Assembly: GCF_002159265.1 (NCBI RefSeq)
Contig: NZ_NFHG01000003.1
Span: 166,102-230,101 of the forward strand
DNA length: 64,000 nucleotides
Source of the DNA: Flavonifractor sp. An82
Lineage (GTDB): Bacteria > Bacillota > Clostridia > Oscillospirales > Oscillospiraceae
Direction of reading: 5' to 3'
The translations under genes were made by a program, and so were the position numbers. Below are positions 6,957 through 14,748 of the stretch, piece after piece; within the stretch, counting starts at the first letter, position 1; each line of letters starts with the position of its first letter. The notes beneath the pieces were generated by a model. That model saw nothing but the letters and a program-made list of their open reading frames with translations, did no database searches and was not told the origin of the DNA.

Positions 6957-7763
6957 TTAATAAATGGAGTCCAAAATCTCCACGATCTGGGCCACGCAGC
7001 CCTCCTCGCAGGAGCACAGGATGCGGGCCCCCCAGTCCTTCACCTCCTGGGCGCAGTTGGAGGGGGCGAAGGGGATGGCCGAGATAGCCAGCATGGGGAT
7101 GTCGTTCTGGTTGTCCCCCACGCAGTAGATCTTTTTGGGGTCGATGCCCAGATAGTTGGCCAGATAGGCCACCATGCCTCCCTTGTTGCTTCCCTTCCGG
7201 GTGAGCTCCAGCAGGTAGGCGTTGGAGAAGATGACCTCGTAGTGCTCCCCCCACCGGTCCAGCATGTACCGCTGGGTCTCCAGCAGCACCTCGTTGCGCT
7301 GCTGCAAAATCACCTTGCTCCAGGGCAGGGGCATCCGGGCGATGGGCACTTGGTCGGCGGTGGCGCCCGCCCGGGTCAGGTGCCGCTGGGTGACCTCGTT
7401 GGGCTGATACACATAGATATCGTCGTGGTGGTAGGCCTCAAAGCCGATCTCCGGGATGTCCCGGGCCACCTGCTGCAAATCCTCCTGCACCCGCAGGGGC
7501 AGGAAGGTCTCGTACACCATCCGGTCCTCGTCAAAGTCGTACAGCGCCGAGCCGTTGGACAGCACCACCGGGGCGTTGATGGGGGCGCAGCGGGCGTGAG
7601 GGGCAAAGGTGGGGTGGGCCCGGCCGGTGGCCACGGTGAAGATTCCCCCTTCCCGGGTAAAGTAGTCCAGGGCGGTGAGATTGGCGGGCGCCACCTGCAT
7701 GTTCTCCCCGTAAAGGGTATCGTCAAAGTCGCTGACCAGCAGAACGCCGTCGAATTTTCCCAT
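6957..7763 (-). CDS. Cof-type HAD-IIB phosphatase
   Basis: 268 residues. Motif I is VSDFDDTLYG (nucleophile and acid/base Asp), motif II VLSNGS, and motifs III/IV a distal Lys then CVGDNQNDIPML. The cap inserted between motifs II and III is of the Cof/YidA type. These cytosolic enzymes dephosphorylate sugar phosphates, nucleotides or cofactors; the substrate is unknown. The ATG at 7761-7763 is preferred over a GTG three codons upstream because AGAAGG lies at correct spacing. It follows the pseudouridine synthase on the same strand. Confidence 0.85.
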   Translation of the reverse strand: MGKFDGVLLVSDFDDTLYGENMQVAPANLTALDYFTREGGIFTVATGRAHPTFAPHARCAPINAPVVLSNGSALYDFDEDRMVYETFLPLRVQEDLQQVARDIPEIGFEAYHHDDIYVYQPNEVTQRHLTRAGATADQVPIARMPLPWSKVILQQRNEVLLETQRYMLDRWGEHYEVIFSNAYLLELTRKGSNKGGMVAYLANYLGIDPKKIYCVGDNQNDIPMLAISAIPFAPSNCAQEVKDWGARILCSCEEGCVAQIVEILDSIY

Positions 7764-7804
7764 GATGGCCACCTTCTTTCTGTACTAAACTGATATGATA
7801 AAGT

Positions 7805-8719
7805 TTATACCATAGAGCGCAGCTTTGTCAACACTGCCTCAAACCAGTCAGGCAGGGGACATTCCAGCATGACCCGCTCCCCGGTGCGGGGGTGGATGAA
7901 GGACAGCCGCCGGGCGTGGAGACACTGGCCCGCCAGCCCCGGCCAGGGCTTTTTGGCCCCGTACACCGTGTCCCCCAGCAGGGGGTGGCCGATATAAGCC
8001 ATGTGGACCCGGATCTGGTGGGTGCGTCCCGTCTCCAGGCGGCACTGGATGTGGGTGTAGCCCCCCAGGTGCTCCAGCACCGACCAGTGGGTCACCGCCC
8101 GCCGGCCCTGGAGCTTGTTTACCGCCATCTTCTTCCGGTCGGTGGGGTGGCGGAAGATGGGGGCGTCCACGGTGCCCGACTCGTCCTTTAAATTGCCCAC
8201 GCACACCGCCTCGTATTCCCGGTACAGGGAGTGGTCCTGAAGCTGCTCCGCCAGGGACAGGTGGGCAAAGTCGTTCTTGGCGGCGATGATGAGCCCCGAG
8301 GTGTCCCGGTCAATGCGGTGGACGATGCCGGGGCGCAGCTCTCCGTTGATTCCGGAGAGTGAATCACCGCAGTGATATAACAGAGCGTTGACCAATGTGC
8401 CGTCGGGATGGCCGGCGGCGGGGTGGACCACCAGGCCCACCGGCTTGTTGACGGCGATCACGTCGTCGTCCTCATAGACGATATCCAGGGGGATGTCCTG
8501 GGGGAGAACGTCAATGGGGGCGGGGTCCGGGAGAGCCAGCACCAGCTCATCCCCGGGACTGGTCTTATAGTTCTTCTTCACCGGCTGGCCGCCCAGGGTG
8601 ACGGCTCCCTCCTCCATCAGCTTTTGGGCCGCCGAGCGGGTGAGCTCGGGGAGCATCCGGGCCAGAAACTGGTCGGCCCGCTCCCCCGCCCGGTCGGCGG
8701 TAAGATGCAGGGGGGTCAT
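7805..8719 (-). CDS. RluD-family ribosomal large-subunit pseudouridine synthase
   Basis: 304 residues with an N-terminal S4 RNA-binding domain (about 10-70, RADQFLARMLPELTRS) and an RsuA/RluA catalytic domain with the HRIDRDTSGLII motif holding the catalytic Asp. It converts uridines in 23S rRNA to pseudouridine; in Bacillus the gene after lspA is rluD-like ylyB. The start ATG overlaps the lspA stop (ATGA, 8716-8719), which indicates translational coupling and fixes the start. Confidence 0.9.
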   Translation of the reverse strand: MTPLHLTADRAGERADQFLARMLPELTRSAAQKLMEEGAVTLGGQPVKKNYKTSPGDELVLALPDPAPIDVLPQDIPLDIVYEDDDVIAVNKPVGLVVHPAAGHPDGTLVNALLYHCGDSLSGINGELRPGIVHRIDRDTSGLIIAAKNDFAHLSLAEQLQDHSLYREYEAVCVGNLKDESGTVDAPIFRHPTDRKKMAVNKLQGRRAVTHWSVLEHLGGYTHIQCRLETGRTHQIRVHMAYIGHPLLGDTVYGAKKPWPGLAGQCLHARRLSFIHPRTGERVMLECPLPDWFEAVLTKLRSMV

Positions 8720-9171
8720 GCCTTGTCCTCCTCTTTGCAGAACAGCAGGAAGTAGACGCAGAAGGCGATGCCGCCGCACACGATGCAGATATCCGCCACG
8801 TTGAAGATGGGGAAATTCATGAACAGGGTCTGGAACATGTCGGTGACATAGCCCAGGAAGAGCCGGTCGATGAGGTTGCCCACCGCGCCTGCCAGCACCA
8901 GGGCCAGGGAGACCATGGCGAAGGGGTGGTTAAAGGTCCGCTTGGCCAGCAGCACGATGAGCAGCACCGAGGCGACCGCCGAGATCAGGGTGAGTACCCA
9001 GGTGTGCTGTTCAAAGATGGAGAAGGCCGCGCCGGTATTCTGGTAATAGGTCAGCTGGAGAATGTGGGGGATAAAGGGGACCCCCTCCCCCAGTGGGATG
9101 TTGGCCCGGACCAGGAATTTTACCAGCTGGTCCACGACCACCAGAGCGGCGGCCAGGAGGAAATAGAGCAT
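8716..9171 (-). CDS. lspA: Lipoprotein signal peptidase LspA
   Basis: 151 residues, four membrane helices, with the two catalytic Asp motifs AGAVGNLIDRL and FPIFNVADICI and the conserved NTGAAFS. It cleaves prolipoproteins after lipid attachment; at least two lipoproteins (40748 and 63192) in this window are potential substrates. The ATG at 9169-9171 has AAAGGAG upstream; an ATG 12 codons earlier lacks a ribosome site. The lspA-rluD pairing is common in Firmicutes. Confidence 0.94.
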   Translation of the reverse strand: MLYFLLAAALVVVDQLVKFLVRANIPLGEGVPFIPHILQLTYYQNTGAAFSIFEQHTWVLTLISAVASVLLIVLLAKRTFNHPFAMVSLALVLAGAVGNLIDRLFLGYVTDMFQTLFMNFPIFNVADICIVCGGIAFCVYFLLFCKEEDKA

Positions 9172-9231
9172 GGTTTTCAGGCTCCTTTGATGGAAAGTTC
9201 CTTTCATTGTAACACGGACGGCCTGGGGGGG

Positions 9232-9411
9232 TCAATCCTTGTCCGCCAGGGGGATCTCCCCGTGCTCTTTTTCGTATTGTTCCAGATAGGACTCCACGGC
9301 AATGCACAGCTGCATGTTGATGGAGCGGCGCTCCTTGGCGGCCAGGACGCGGATTTTCTGCATGACCTCGTGGTCCAACCGCAGAGAGTAGGGGGCTTCC
9401 TGAATGCCCAT
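9232..9411 (-). CDS. Small ribbon-helix-helix (Arc-like) protein
   Basis: 59 residues. APYSLRLDHEVMQKIRVLAAKERRSINMQLCIAVESYL reads as a beta strand followed by two helices, as in Arc/MetJ repressors, with an acidic tail. Such proteins bind DNA as dimers of dimers. The second of two in-frame ATGs (9409-9411) is better placed after GGAGG. It is divergent from another ribbon-helix-helix gene at 9540. No toxin gene is adjacent, so an antitoxin role is not supported. Confidence 0.65.
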   Translation of the reverse strand: MGIQEAPYSLRLDHEVMQKIRVLAAKERRSINMQLCIAVESYLEQYEKEHGEIPLADKD

Positions 9412-9490
9412 AACCATTCCCTCCTCGTTGTATCTATTTGTATCTTAATGATATCAATGAGAGTGATATTTCACAAAGAATTATATAGAG

Positions 9491-9519
9491 TTGACTAGAG
9501 TGATTAAGAATGATATTAT
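9491..9519 (+). promoter_or_regulatory. Promoter for the small ribbon-helix-helix gene at 9540
   Basis: TTGACT, 17 bases, TATTAT. The region just upstream (9433-9475) carries TATC/GATA motifs at about 10-base steps and GTGATATTTCAC, possible operator half-sites for the divergent pair. Confidence 0.65.
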
Positions 9520-9539
9520 GGGCAAAAGGGGGTCGTTAT

Positions 9540-9713
9540 ATGGAGCATACCGAAAAAATGCGTACCATTTCCATTCAGGTCACCCCAGAGACAAAGGAAA
9601 AAGCGGCCTGGCTGGCCCGGCAGTCCTGCCGCAGCCTGTCCGCCTATGTCCGCCACTTGCCCCTGGTACAGATCAGGGATTATGAGGCGGAAAATGTGCC
9701 TGTTCCAAAGTGA
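9540..9713 (+). CDS. Small ribbon-helix-helix-like protein
   Basis: 57 residues; MRTISIQVTPETKEKAAWLARQSCRSLSAYVRHL fits a beta strand plus two helices of the ribbon-helix-helix or mobilisation-regulator type. The start ATG at 9540 follows AAAGGGGG; a strong promoter ends 21 bases upstream. Divergent from the gene at 9232. Function unknown; DNA binding is inferred from the fold pattern only. Immediately downstream begins the palindromic repeat cluster. Confidence 0.55.
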   Translation: MEHTEKMRTISIQVTPETKEKAAWLARQSCRSLSAYVRHLPLVQIRDYEAENVPVPK

Positions 9714-9737
9714 TTGGGCTGTGGCACCCAGGCGGGC

Positions 9738-9874
9738 ATGCCTCCGGCGGTCCACTTTCGACTGGCCGAAAGTGGACAAAGGCCAATTAAGGCGGGGGAT
9801 TTCGATTTCCCCCGCCTTAATAATCCACCCCTTGAAACGACCAAAGAGAGGGAACTGCGGTTCCCCCTCTTTGG
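9738..9874 (+). repeat. Three-hairpin palindromic element, copy 1
   Basis: It begins (A)TGCCTCCGGCGG and holds three hairpins: A 9751-9776 (TCCACTTTC/GAAAGTGGA), B 9787-9820 (TTAAGGCGGGGGA/TCCCCCGCCTTAA) and C 9841-9874 (CCAAAGAG.../...CTCTTTGG). A related copy lies inverted at 9983-10119, with different stem bases but intact pairing. Both copies can be read in frame from their shared MPPA start (91- and 71-codon frames, sharing GDFDFPR and PPL-x-TT), but I treat these as repeat by-products, not genes. A further GC-rich hairpin (9910-9943) lies between the copies. Confidence 0.75.
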
Positions 9875-9982
9875 AATCTTCCCCAGGCTGTTCTACTGTA
9901 AGCTTACCGGCGGCGGGGCCTTACTTTGTAACGGCCCCGCCGCACCGGTCGGGTGCCGCAAGCGCCCCTCCGGGGGGTACAT

Positions 9983-10119
9983 CCAATAGGGGGGCCGCCG
10001 CCCCCCTGATTGGTCGTTTTAAGGGGAGGGGTGTCGGGGCGGGGGAAATCGAAATCCCCCGCCCTGACTGGCTCTTTCGCCCCTTTCTGGCCACGCAGAA
10101 AGGGGCCCGCCGGAGGCAC
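9983..10119 (-). repeat. Three-hairpin palindromic element, copy 2 (inverted)
   Basis: On the minus strand it begins GTGCCTCCGGCGG. Hairpin A is 10080-10105 (CCCCTTTCT/AGAAAGGGG), B 10037-10064 (GGGCGGGGGA/TCCCCCGCCC, loop core identical to copy 1) and C 9984-10014 (CCAAT-x-GGGGGG/CCCCCC-xx-ATTGG). Spacer CGACCAA matches copy 1. The two copies converge, and together they fill the 467-base gap between the ribbon-helix-helix gene and ileS. Confidence 0.75.
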
Positions 10120-10136
10120 TTACCGCAAATTTAGAG

Positions 10137-10169
10137 AAAAAGGACGCCGCTTCTGCGGCGTCCTTTTTT
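10137..10169 (-). terminator. ileS terminator
   Basis: GGACGCCGC/GCGGCGTCC with a four-base loop, flanked by A and T runs, 12 bases past the ileS stop. Able to work in both directions. Confidence 0.9.
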
Positions 10170-10180
10170 GACAATATAGG

Positions 10181-12976
10181 TTACTCGCCCACCACGGCGG
10201 CGCAGCGGGGGCACAGCTGGTTGTGATGGCCGTCGGTGCCGATGGCGTCGTTGTGGTTCCAGCAGCGGGGGCACTTGGGGGCCTCGGACAGCTTGACGGC
10301 GATGGTGCAGGGGATGAGGGACTCTTCGTTCTTCTCTCCTTCCACAGCCTCGGTGGTGACGGTGACCTTGGACACGATGCACAGGGAGGCCAGGTCCACG
10401 TCCTTCAGGAAGTCGGCGTCCTCAGCGGACACGGAGATGGTGACCTCGGTATCCTGAGCCTTCTTGAACACACCGGCGCTGCGGGCGTTCTCCAGGGCCT
10501 TGTTGACGGCATCCCGGAGGCCCACCAGCTTGGCCCAGCGGTCCTTGGCGGCGTCGTCCAGGGTGAAGGCGGCGTTGTCCTCGGGCATGTCATTGAGCAG
10601 CACGCTCTCGGCGTCCACGCCGGAGGCGTGCTTCATGGCGTGCCAAATCTCGTCGGAGGTGAAGGCCAGGATGGGGGCCACCAGACGGGTCATGCCGTCC
10701 AGGATATAGTAGAGGGCGGTCTGGGCGGAGCGGCGCTCGGCCTCGCTGCCGCAGTACAGACGGTCCTTGATGATGTCCAGGTAGAAGTTGGACATATCCA
10801 CCACGCAGAAGTTGTAGATGGCCCGGTACACACCGTGGAACTCGTAGCGGTCGTAGGCGGCCCGGACGTTCTTCACCAGCTCGTTGAGGCAGTGGAGGGC
10901 GTAGCGGTCCAGGTCCATCAGCTTCTCCACCGGCACCAGATTGGCGTCGGGATCGAAGTCGCACAGGTTGCCCAGCATGTAGCGGGCGGTGTTGCGGATC
11001 TTCAGATAAGCCTGGGAGAGCTGCTTCATGATGTCCTTGGAGATGCGCATGTCCTGGGTGTAGTCGGCGGAGGCCACCCACAGGCGGAGCATGTCGGCGC
11101 CGTATTCCTTGATGACCTCATCGGGGGACACGGCGTTGCCCAGGGACTTGTGCATGGCCTTGCCCTCGCCGTCCACGGTCCAGCCGTGGGTGGCGATCTG
11201 GTGGTAGGGGGCCACGCCGTTGACGGCGATGGAGGTCAGCATGGAGGACTGGAACCAGCCGCGGTACTGGTCGCCGCCCTCCAGGTAGAGGTCGGCGGGA
11301 TACTTCAGGTAGGGGCGTTCAGCAGCCACGGCAGCCCAGGTGGAGCCGGAGTCGAACCACACGTCCATGATGTCGGACTCCTTGGAGAAGTGGGTCTTGC
11401 CGCACTTGGGGCACACGAAGCCCTCGGGCAGCAGATCGCGGGGCTCCCGGTCGAACCACACGTTGGAGCCGTGCTCCCGGAAGAGCTCGGCCACATGGGC
11501 GATGGTCTCGGGGGTGACGATGTCGGCGCCGCAGTCGTCGCAGTAGAAAATGGGAATGGGCACGCCCCACACGCGCTGGCGGCTGATGCACCAGTCGTTG
11601 CGCTCGGAGATCATGGAGATCATGCGCTCCTTGCCCCAGCCGGGGTGCCACTGGATGTCGTCGCAGGACTTGACGGCGGTGTCCTTGATGGCGTCCACGG
11701 AGCAGAACCACTGCTCGGTGGCACGGTAGATGATGGGGTTCTTGCAGCGCCAGCAGTGGGGGTAGGAGTGGGTGATCTGCTCCTTGGCCACCAGGAAGCC
11801 TTCCTTCTCCAGGTCCTCCACCACCAGGTCGTTGCCCTTGGCGTAGAACTGGCCGTTGTAGCGCTCGTCGGTCATGACGCCCTTGGCGTTGACGGGCACG
11901 GGCACGCCGATGTGGGTGAGACCGGCCTTGTCGTACTGCTGGCAGATCTGGAAGTCCTCGGCGCCGAAGCCGGGGGCGGTGTGGACGCAGCCGGAGCCGG
12001 CGTCCAGGGTGACGTGCTCGCCGTTGAGGATGACGGACTCCCGGTCAAACAGGGGGTGAGTGGCGGTCATCAGCTCAAACTCAGAGCCCTTCAGCTCGGC
12101 CAGCACCTTGCAGGCGTCATAGTCGATGTGGGCGGCCTTGCACACGCTCTCGGCCAGGTCCTTGGCCAGGATATACACGTCGCCGCCGGGCACCTGGAGC
12201 AGCACGTAGTCGAAGTCGGCGTTGAGGCAGATGGCGAAGTTGCCGGGGATGGTCCAGGGGGTGGTGGTCCAGATCACGAAGTAGGTCTTGCTGAGGTCGG
12301 TGTACTGGCCCAGCTTGCCCTTGTCGTCCCGGACGGGGAACTTCACAAAAATGGTGGTACAGGGGTCGTCGGCGTACTCGATCTCGGCCTCGGCCAGAGC
12401 GGTCTGGTCGGCGGGGCACCAGTACACAGGCTTCATGCCCTTGTAGATCAGGCCCTTCTCGGCCATCTTGCCAAAGACCTCGATCTGCTTGGCCTCAAAC
12501 TCAGGCAGCAGGGTGATATAGGGGTTGTCCCACTCGCCCAGCACGCCCAGGCGCTGGAACTGCTCGGTCATCTTGGCGATGTAGCCCTCGGCGTACTCCC
12601 GGCACTTGGTGCGGAACTGAGCGGTGGTCATCTCGTCCCGCTTCACCTTCTTGTCCTTGAGGACGGCGGACTCGATGGGCAGACCGTGGGTGTCCCAGCC
12701 GGGCACATAGGGGGCGTAGTGGCCGGTCATGTTCTTGTGCTTGACGATGATGTCCTTGAGGATCTTGTTCAGGGCGGTGCCGATGTGGATGTTGCCGTTG
12801 GCGTAGGGGGGGCCGTCGTGGAGGACGAAGGAGGGCTTGCCCTCGTTGCGCTTGACCATCTTGTTATAGAGGTCGTGGTCGTACATCTCCTTGAGCATGT
12901 CGGGCTCACGCTTGGGCAGACCTGCCCGCATGGGGAAGTCGGTCTGGGGCAGGTGGACGGTCTGGTTGTAGTCCAT
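10181..12976 (-). CDS. ileS: Isoleucyl-tRNA synthetase
   Basis: 931 residues, class I. The HIGH motif appears as NIHIGT (residues 63-67), an editing (CP1) domain follows, and the KMSKS loop has the variant KAMHKS near residue 608. The C-terminus has the zinc knuckle pair CPRCW and CPRCAAVV. It charges tRNA-Ile and hydrolyses misformed Val-tRNA-Ile. The frame is open 42 codons upstream into the leader, but ATG 12974-12976 has AAAGGAG and matches the family N-terminus (MDYNQTVHLP). An isoleucine T-box leader precedes it. Confidence 0.96.
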   Translation of the reverse strand: MDYNQTVHLPQTDFPMRAGLPKREPDMLKEMYDHDLYNKMVKRNEGKPSFVLHDGPPYANGNIHIGTALNKILKDIIVKHKNMTGHYAPYVPGWDTHGLPIESAVLKDKKVKRDEMTTAQFRTKCREYAEGYIAKMTEQFQRLGVLGEWDNPYITLLPEFEAKQIEVFGKMAEKGLIYKGMKPVYWCPADQTALAEAEIEYADDPCTTIFVKFPVRDDKGKLGQYTDLSKTYFVIWTTTPWTIPGNFAICLNADFDYVLLQVPGGDVYILAKDLAESVCKAAHIDYDACKVLAELKGSEFELMTATHPLFDRESVILNGEHVTLDAGSGCVHTAPGFGAEDFQICQQYDKAGLTHIGVPVPVNAKGVMTDERYNGQFYAKGNDLVVEDLEKEGFLVAKEQITHSYPHCWRCKNPIIYRATEQWFCSVDAIKDTAVKSCDDIQWHPGWGKERMISMISERNDWCISRQRVWGVPIPIFYCDDCGADIVTPETIAHVAELFREHGSNVWFDREPRDLLPEGFVCPKCGKTHFSKESDIMDVWFDSGSTWAAVAAERPYLKYPADLYLEGGDQYRGWFQSSMLTSIAVNGVAPYHQIATHGWTVDGEGKAMHKSLGNAVSPDEVIKEYGADMLRLWVASADYTQDMRISKDIMKQLSQAYLKIRNTARYMLGNLCDFDPDANLVPVEKLMDLDRYALHCLNELVKNVRAAYDRYEFHGVYRAIYNFCVVDMSNFYLDIIKDRLYCGSEAERRSAQTALYYILDGMTRLVAPILAFTSDEIWHAMKHASGVDAESVLLNDMPEDNAAFTLDDAAKDRWAKLVGLRDAVNKALENARSAGVFKKAQDTEVTISVSAEDADFLKDVDLASLCIVSKVTVTTEAVEGEKNEESLIPCTIAVKLSEAPKCPRCWNHNDAIGTDGHHNQLCPRCAAVVGE

Positions 12977-13029
12977 GATGGTTCTCCTTTTGTATTGAAA
13001 ATAAAAATTAAAAACAGGATTGGAGGCAA

Positions 13030-13270
13030 ACAAAAAGCGCCCCTGTCTCACAAGAGACAAAGGCGCACACCTCTGCGGTACCACTCTCATTGTTCCGGGC
13101 ATACCGGAACCACTCGACAGCCTGTAACGGGGCCAGCCGGGGCCGCTTACTGTAGTTCTTCGGCGGCCATGCTCGGAGGTGATTTTCCCGGCCCGTCCTG
13201 TCCGCCTTGCACCGAAACGGCGGCTCTCTGCGCAGGGTTGGGGGCGGTACTCGTCCTCGTCACAGCATGT
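13030..13270 (-). promoter_or_regulatory. T-box riboswitch (isoleucine) upstream of ileS
   Basis: The minus strand contains the T-box core GAGTGGTACCGCAGAGG (GTGGTACCGC at 13075-13084), which pairs with uncharged tRNA ends. It is followed by a terminator, GCGCC-TTTGTCTC.../GAGACAGGGGCGC and TTTTT (13032-13066). Upstream stem I sequence includes a likely specifier ATC (Ile) at 13181-13183 within AAAATCACC. Uncharged tRNA-Ile should stabilise the antiterminator and switch on ileS. The 5' boundary is approximate. Confidence 0.88.
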
Positions 13271-13285
13271 TTCCTGATGAAAATG

Positions 13286-13319
13286 ACTGGGAGACGCCCT
13301 TTTTCGGCGTCTCCCAGTA
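13286..13319 (-). terminator. Terminator downstream of divIVA
   Basis: ACTGGGAGACGCC/GGCGTCTCCCAGT, a 13-base stem, ends the long minus-strand array before the ileS T-box; the following T run is weak (CATTTTCAT). Confidence 0.75.
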
Positions 13320-13352
13320 TCTTACCCGTTTGCAGGGCTTCTGTCAAGGGGT

Positions 13353-14096
13353 TCAGCGGATTTCGTAATCCTTGCCGAACTGCAGGTTGTCAAAGTCGAT
13401 GCGGCGGGTGGGCTCCTCCACCACGTCGTCCTCGTTCTCCTCGGCCTGCTTGGGGGCAGCCTGCTGGGCCGCCTTGCGGCCGCTGAGCTCCATCAGCTCG
13501 TCATACAGGCTGGTGCTCTCGCTCTTGGGGGCGGCGGGGGCGGCCTGCGCGGCGCTCTCCTCCTGCTCCTTCTGGATGAGCCGCTCCACATTGGCCTCGA
13601 TATCGTGGACGGTGTCCTCTACCGGGTCCACGGCGGCGGGAGCGGCGGCGGTGAGATGGGACAGGCCGTCCAGGAAGTCCATCTCATGCTGATAGAGCTC
13701 CTTCAGCTTGGACACATAGGAGGCGGTGGACTGCTGGGCGGCGGCCAGACGCATCTGCTCGTCCCGGATGGACTGCTGCAGCTCGGCCATGCGGGCCTTG
13801 GCGTCGGCCTCGGCGTTCTGCATCAGCTGGCTGCGCTTGCTCTCGGCCTCGGCCACCAGATCGTCCGCCATCTTCTGGGCGGTCATCAGGGCCTTGCGCA
13901 TGGCGTCCTCGGTGGAGCGGTACTCCTCCACCTTCTCCACCAGCACCTTCATCTTGGCCTTCAGGGTGGCGTTTTCCTTGTAGAGGGTGGTGTAGTCCGC
14001 CGTCAGGATATCCAGGAATTCATCCACCATGGTCATATTGTAGCCGTTAAAGGATTTGGTAAAGGCGTGTTCAGAGACTTCCTGCGGCGTCAGCAT
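13353..14096 (-). CDS. divIVA: DivIVA-domain cell division/polarity protein
   Basis: 247 residues. The N-terminal DivIVA signature is LTPQEVSEHAFTKSFNGYNMTMVDEFL, here with residues 2-30 forming the membrane-binding crossed-loop region. A long coiled coil (about 35-160) and a Q/A/E-rich disordered C-terminus follow. DivIVA marks curved membrane at the septum and poles and recruits partners. It is last in the minus-strand array after sepF. ATG at 14094-14096 follows an AGGGGG ribosome site. Confidence 0.9.
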   Translation of the reverse strand: MLTPQEVSEHAFTKSFNGYNMTMVDEFLDILTADYTTLYKENATLKAKMKVLVEKVEEYRSTEDAMRKALMTAQKMADDLVAEAESKRSQLMQNAEADAKARMAELQQSIRDEQMRLAAAQQSTASYVSKLKELYQHEMDFLDGLSHLTAAAPAAVDPVEDTVHDIEANVERLIQKEQEESAAQAAPAAPKSESTSLYDELMELSGRKAAQQAAPKQAEENEDDVVEEPTRRIDFDNLQFGKDYEIR

Positions 14097-14156
14097 AAGT
14101 CAATTCCCCCTGATCTATTTGTGTCTTATGGGTCCCGCGGACGGGACGACATGGCA

Positions 14157-14187
14157 CATAGGGCGTGACGGCACGTCGCGCCCTATG
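14157..14187 (-). repeat. Inverted repeat between sepF and divIVA
   Basis: CATAGGGCG/CGCCCTATG, nine-base arms, loop 13 bases, no T run. It may be a processing hairpin or weak attenuator between sepF and divIVA. Confidence 0.55.
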
Positions 14188-14215
14188 GCAGATTGGTTTG
14201 GTTGATGAGAGCTGC

Positions 14216-14725
14216 TTAGAAATACAGCCCGTTGTTCTCCAGCTCGTCGATGAGGTCGCCCAGGATGTCCACGTTGTAGGGCGTGATGATGTAAGTGGAG
14301 ATGGCCACCTTCTTGATCTTGCCCTCGTTGGCGTAGGCCACGCCGGACAGGAAGTCCAGCAGACGGCGGGCGATATCCTTGTTGGTGGACTCCAGGTTGA
14401 GGACCACGGTGCGCTTCTCACGCAGGTGGTCGGCGATCTCGCTGGCGTTCTCGAAGCGCTCGGGCTTTACCAGCACCACCTGGAGCTGGGTGGTGGTGTG
14501 GATGTTGACCACCTTGTTGCTGCGGCGCTCAGTATCAACGGAATAGAGGCTGCCGGTGGACTCGGTAACGGCCTGGCTCTTGGCGCTCTTGCGCTCCAGC
14601 CGGTCGCCGCCGGTGCGGTCCATCCGCTCACTGCGGGAGACGGGCTCAAAGTCGTCCTCGTACTCGTCCTCCGGCTCGTCCTCGTAGGGGCGGGCCAGCC
14701 GCCGCAGTTCATCAAACAATCCCAT
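14216..14725 (-). CDS. sepF: Cell division protein SepF
   Basis: 169 residues. It starts MGLFDELRRLARPYEDE, a membrane-targeting amphipathic helix, then has an acidic linker and a C-terminal SepF domain (about 80-165; VVLVKPERFENASEIADHL and RTVVLNLES). SepF anchors and aligns FtsZ filaments at the septum. GGAGG precedes the ATG. It is 23 bases after yggS and before divIVA, the usual yggS-sepF-divIVA order of Firmicutes. Confidence 0.93.
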   Translation of the reverse strand: MGLFDELRRLARPYEDEPEDEYEDDFEPVSRSERMDRTGGDRLERKSAKSQAVTESTGSLYSVDTERRSNKVVNIHTTTQLQVVLVKPERFENASEIADHLREKRTVVLNLESTNKDIARRLLDFLSGVAYANEGKIKKVAISTYIITPYNVDILGDLIDELENNGLYF

Positions 14726-14748
14726 ATTCGGTTACCTCCTGAATCCTA

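Noticed and set aside
9738..10119. Open frames within the inverted repeats (91 and 71 codons sharing GDFDFPR)
   Set aside because: Conservation follows the hairpins, stems vary in a pairing-preserving way, and no ribosome site is seen; kept as a repeat with the peptide similarity noted.
10223..13486. Plus-strand open frame of 1087 codons opposite ileS
   Set aside because: It is the antisense of ileS and its T-box, rich in Gly/Val/His as expected from reversed GC-rich codons; the ileS protein is unmistakable.
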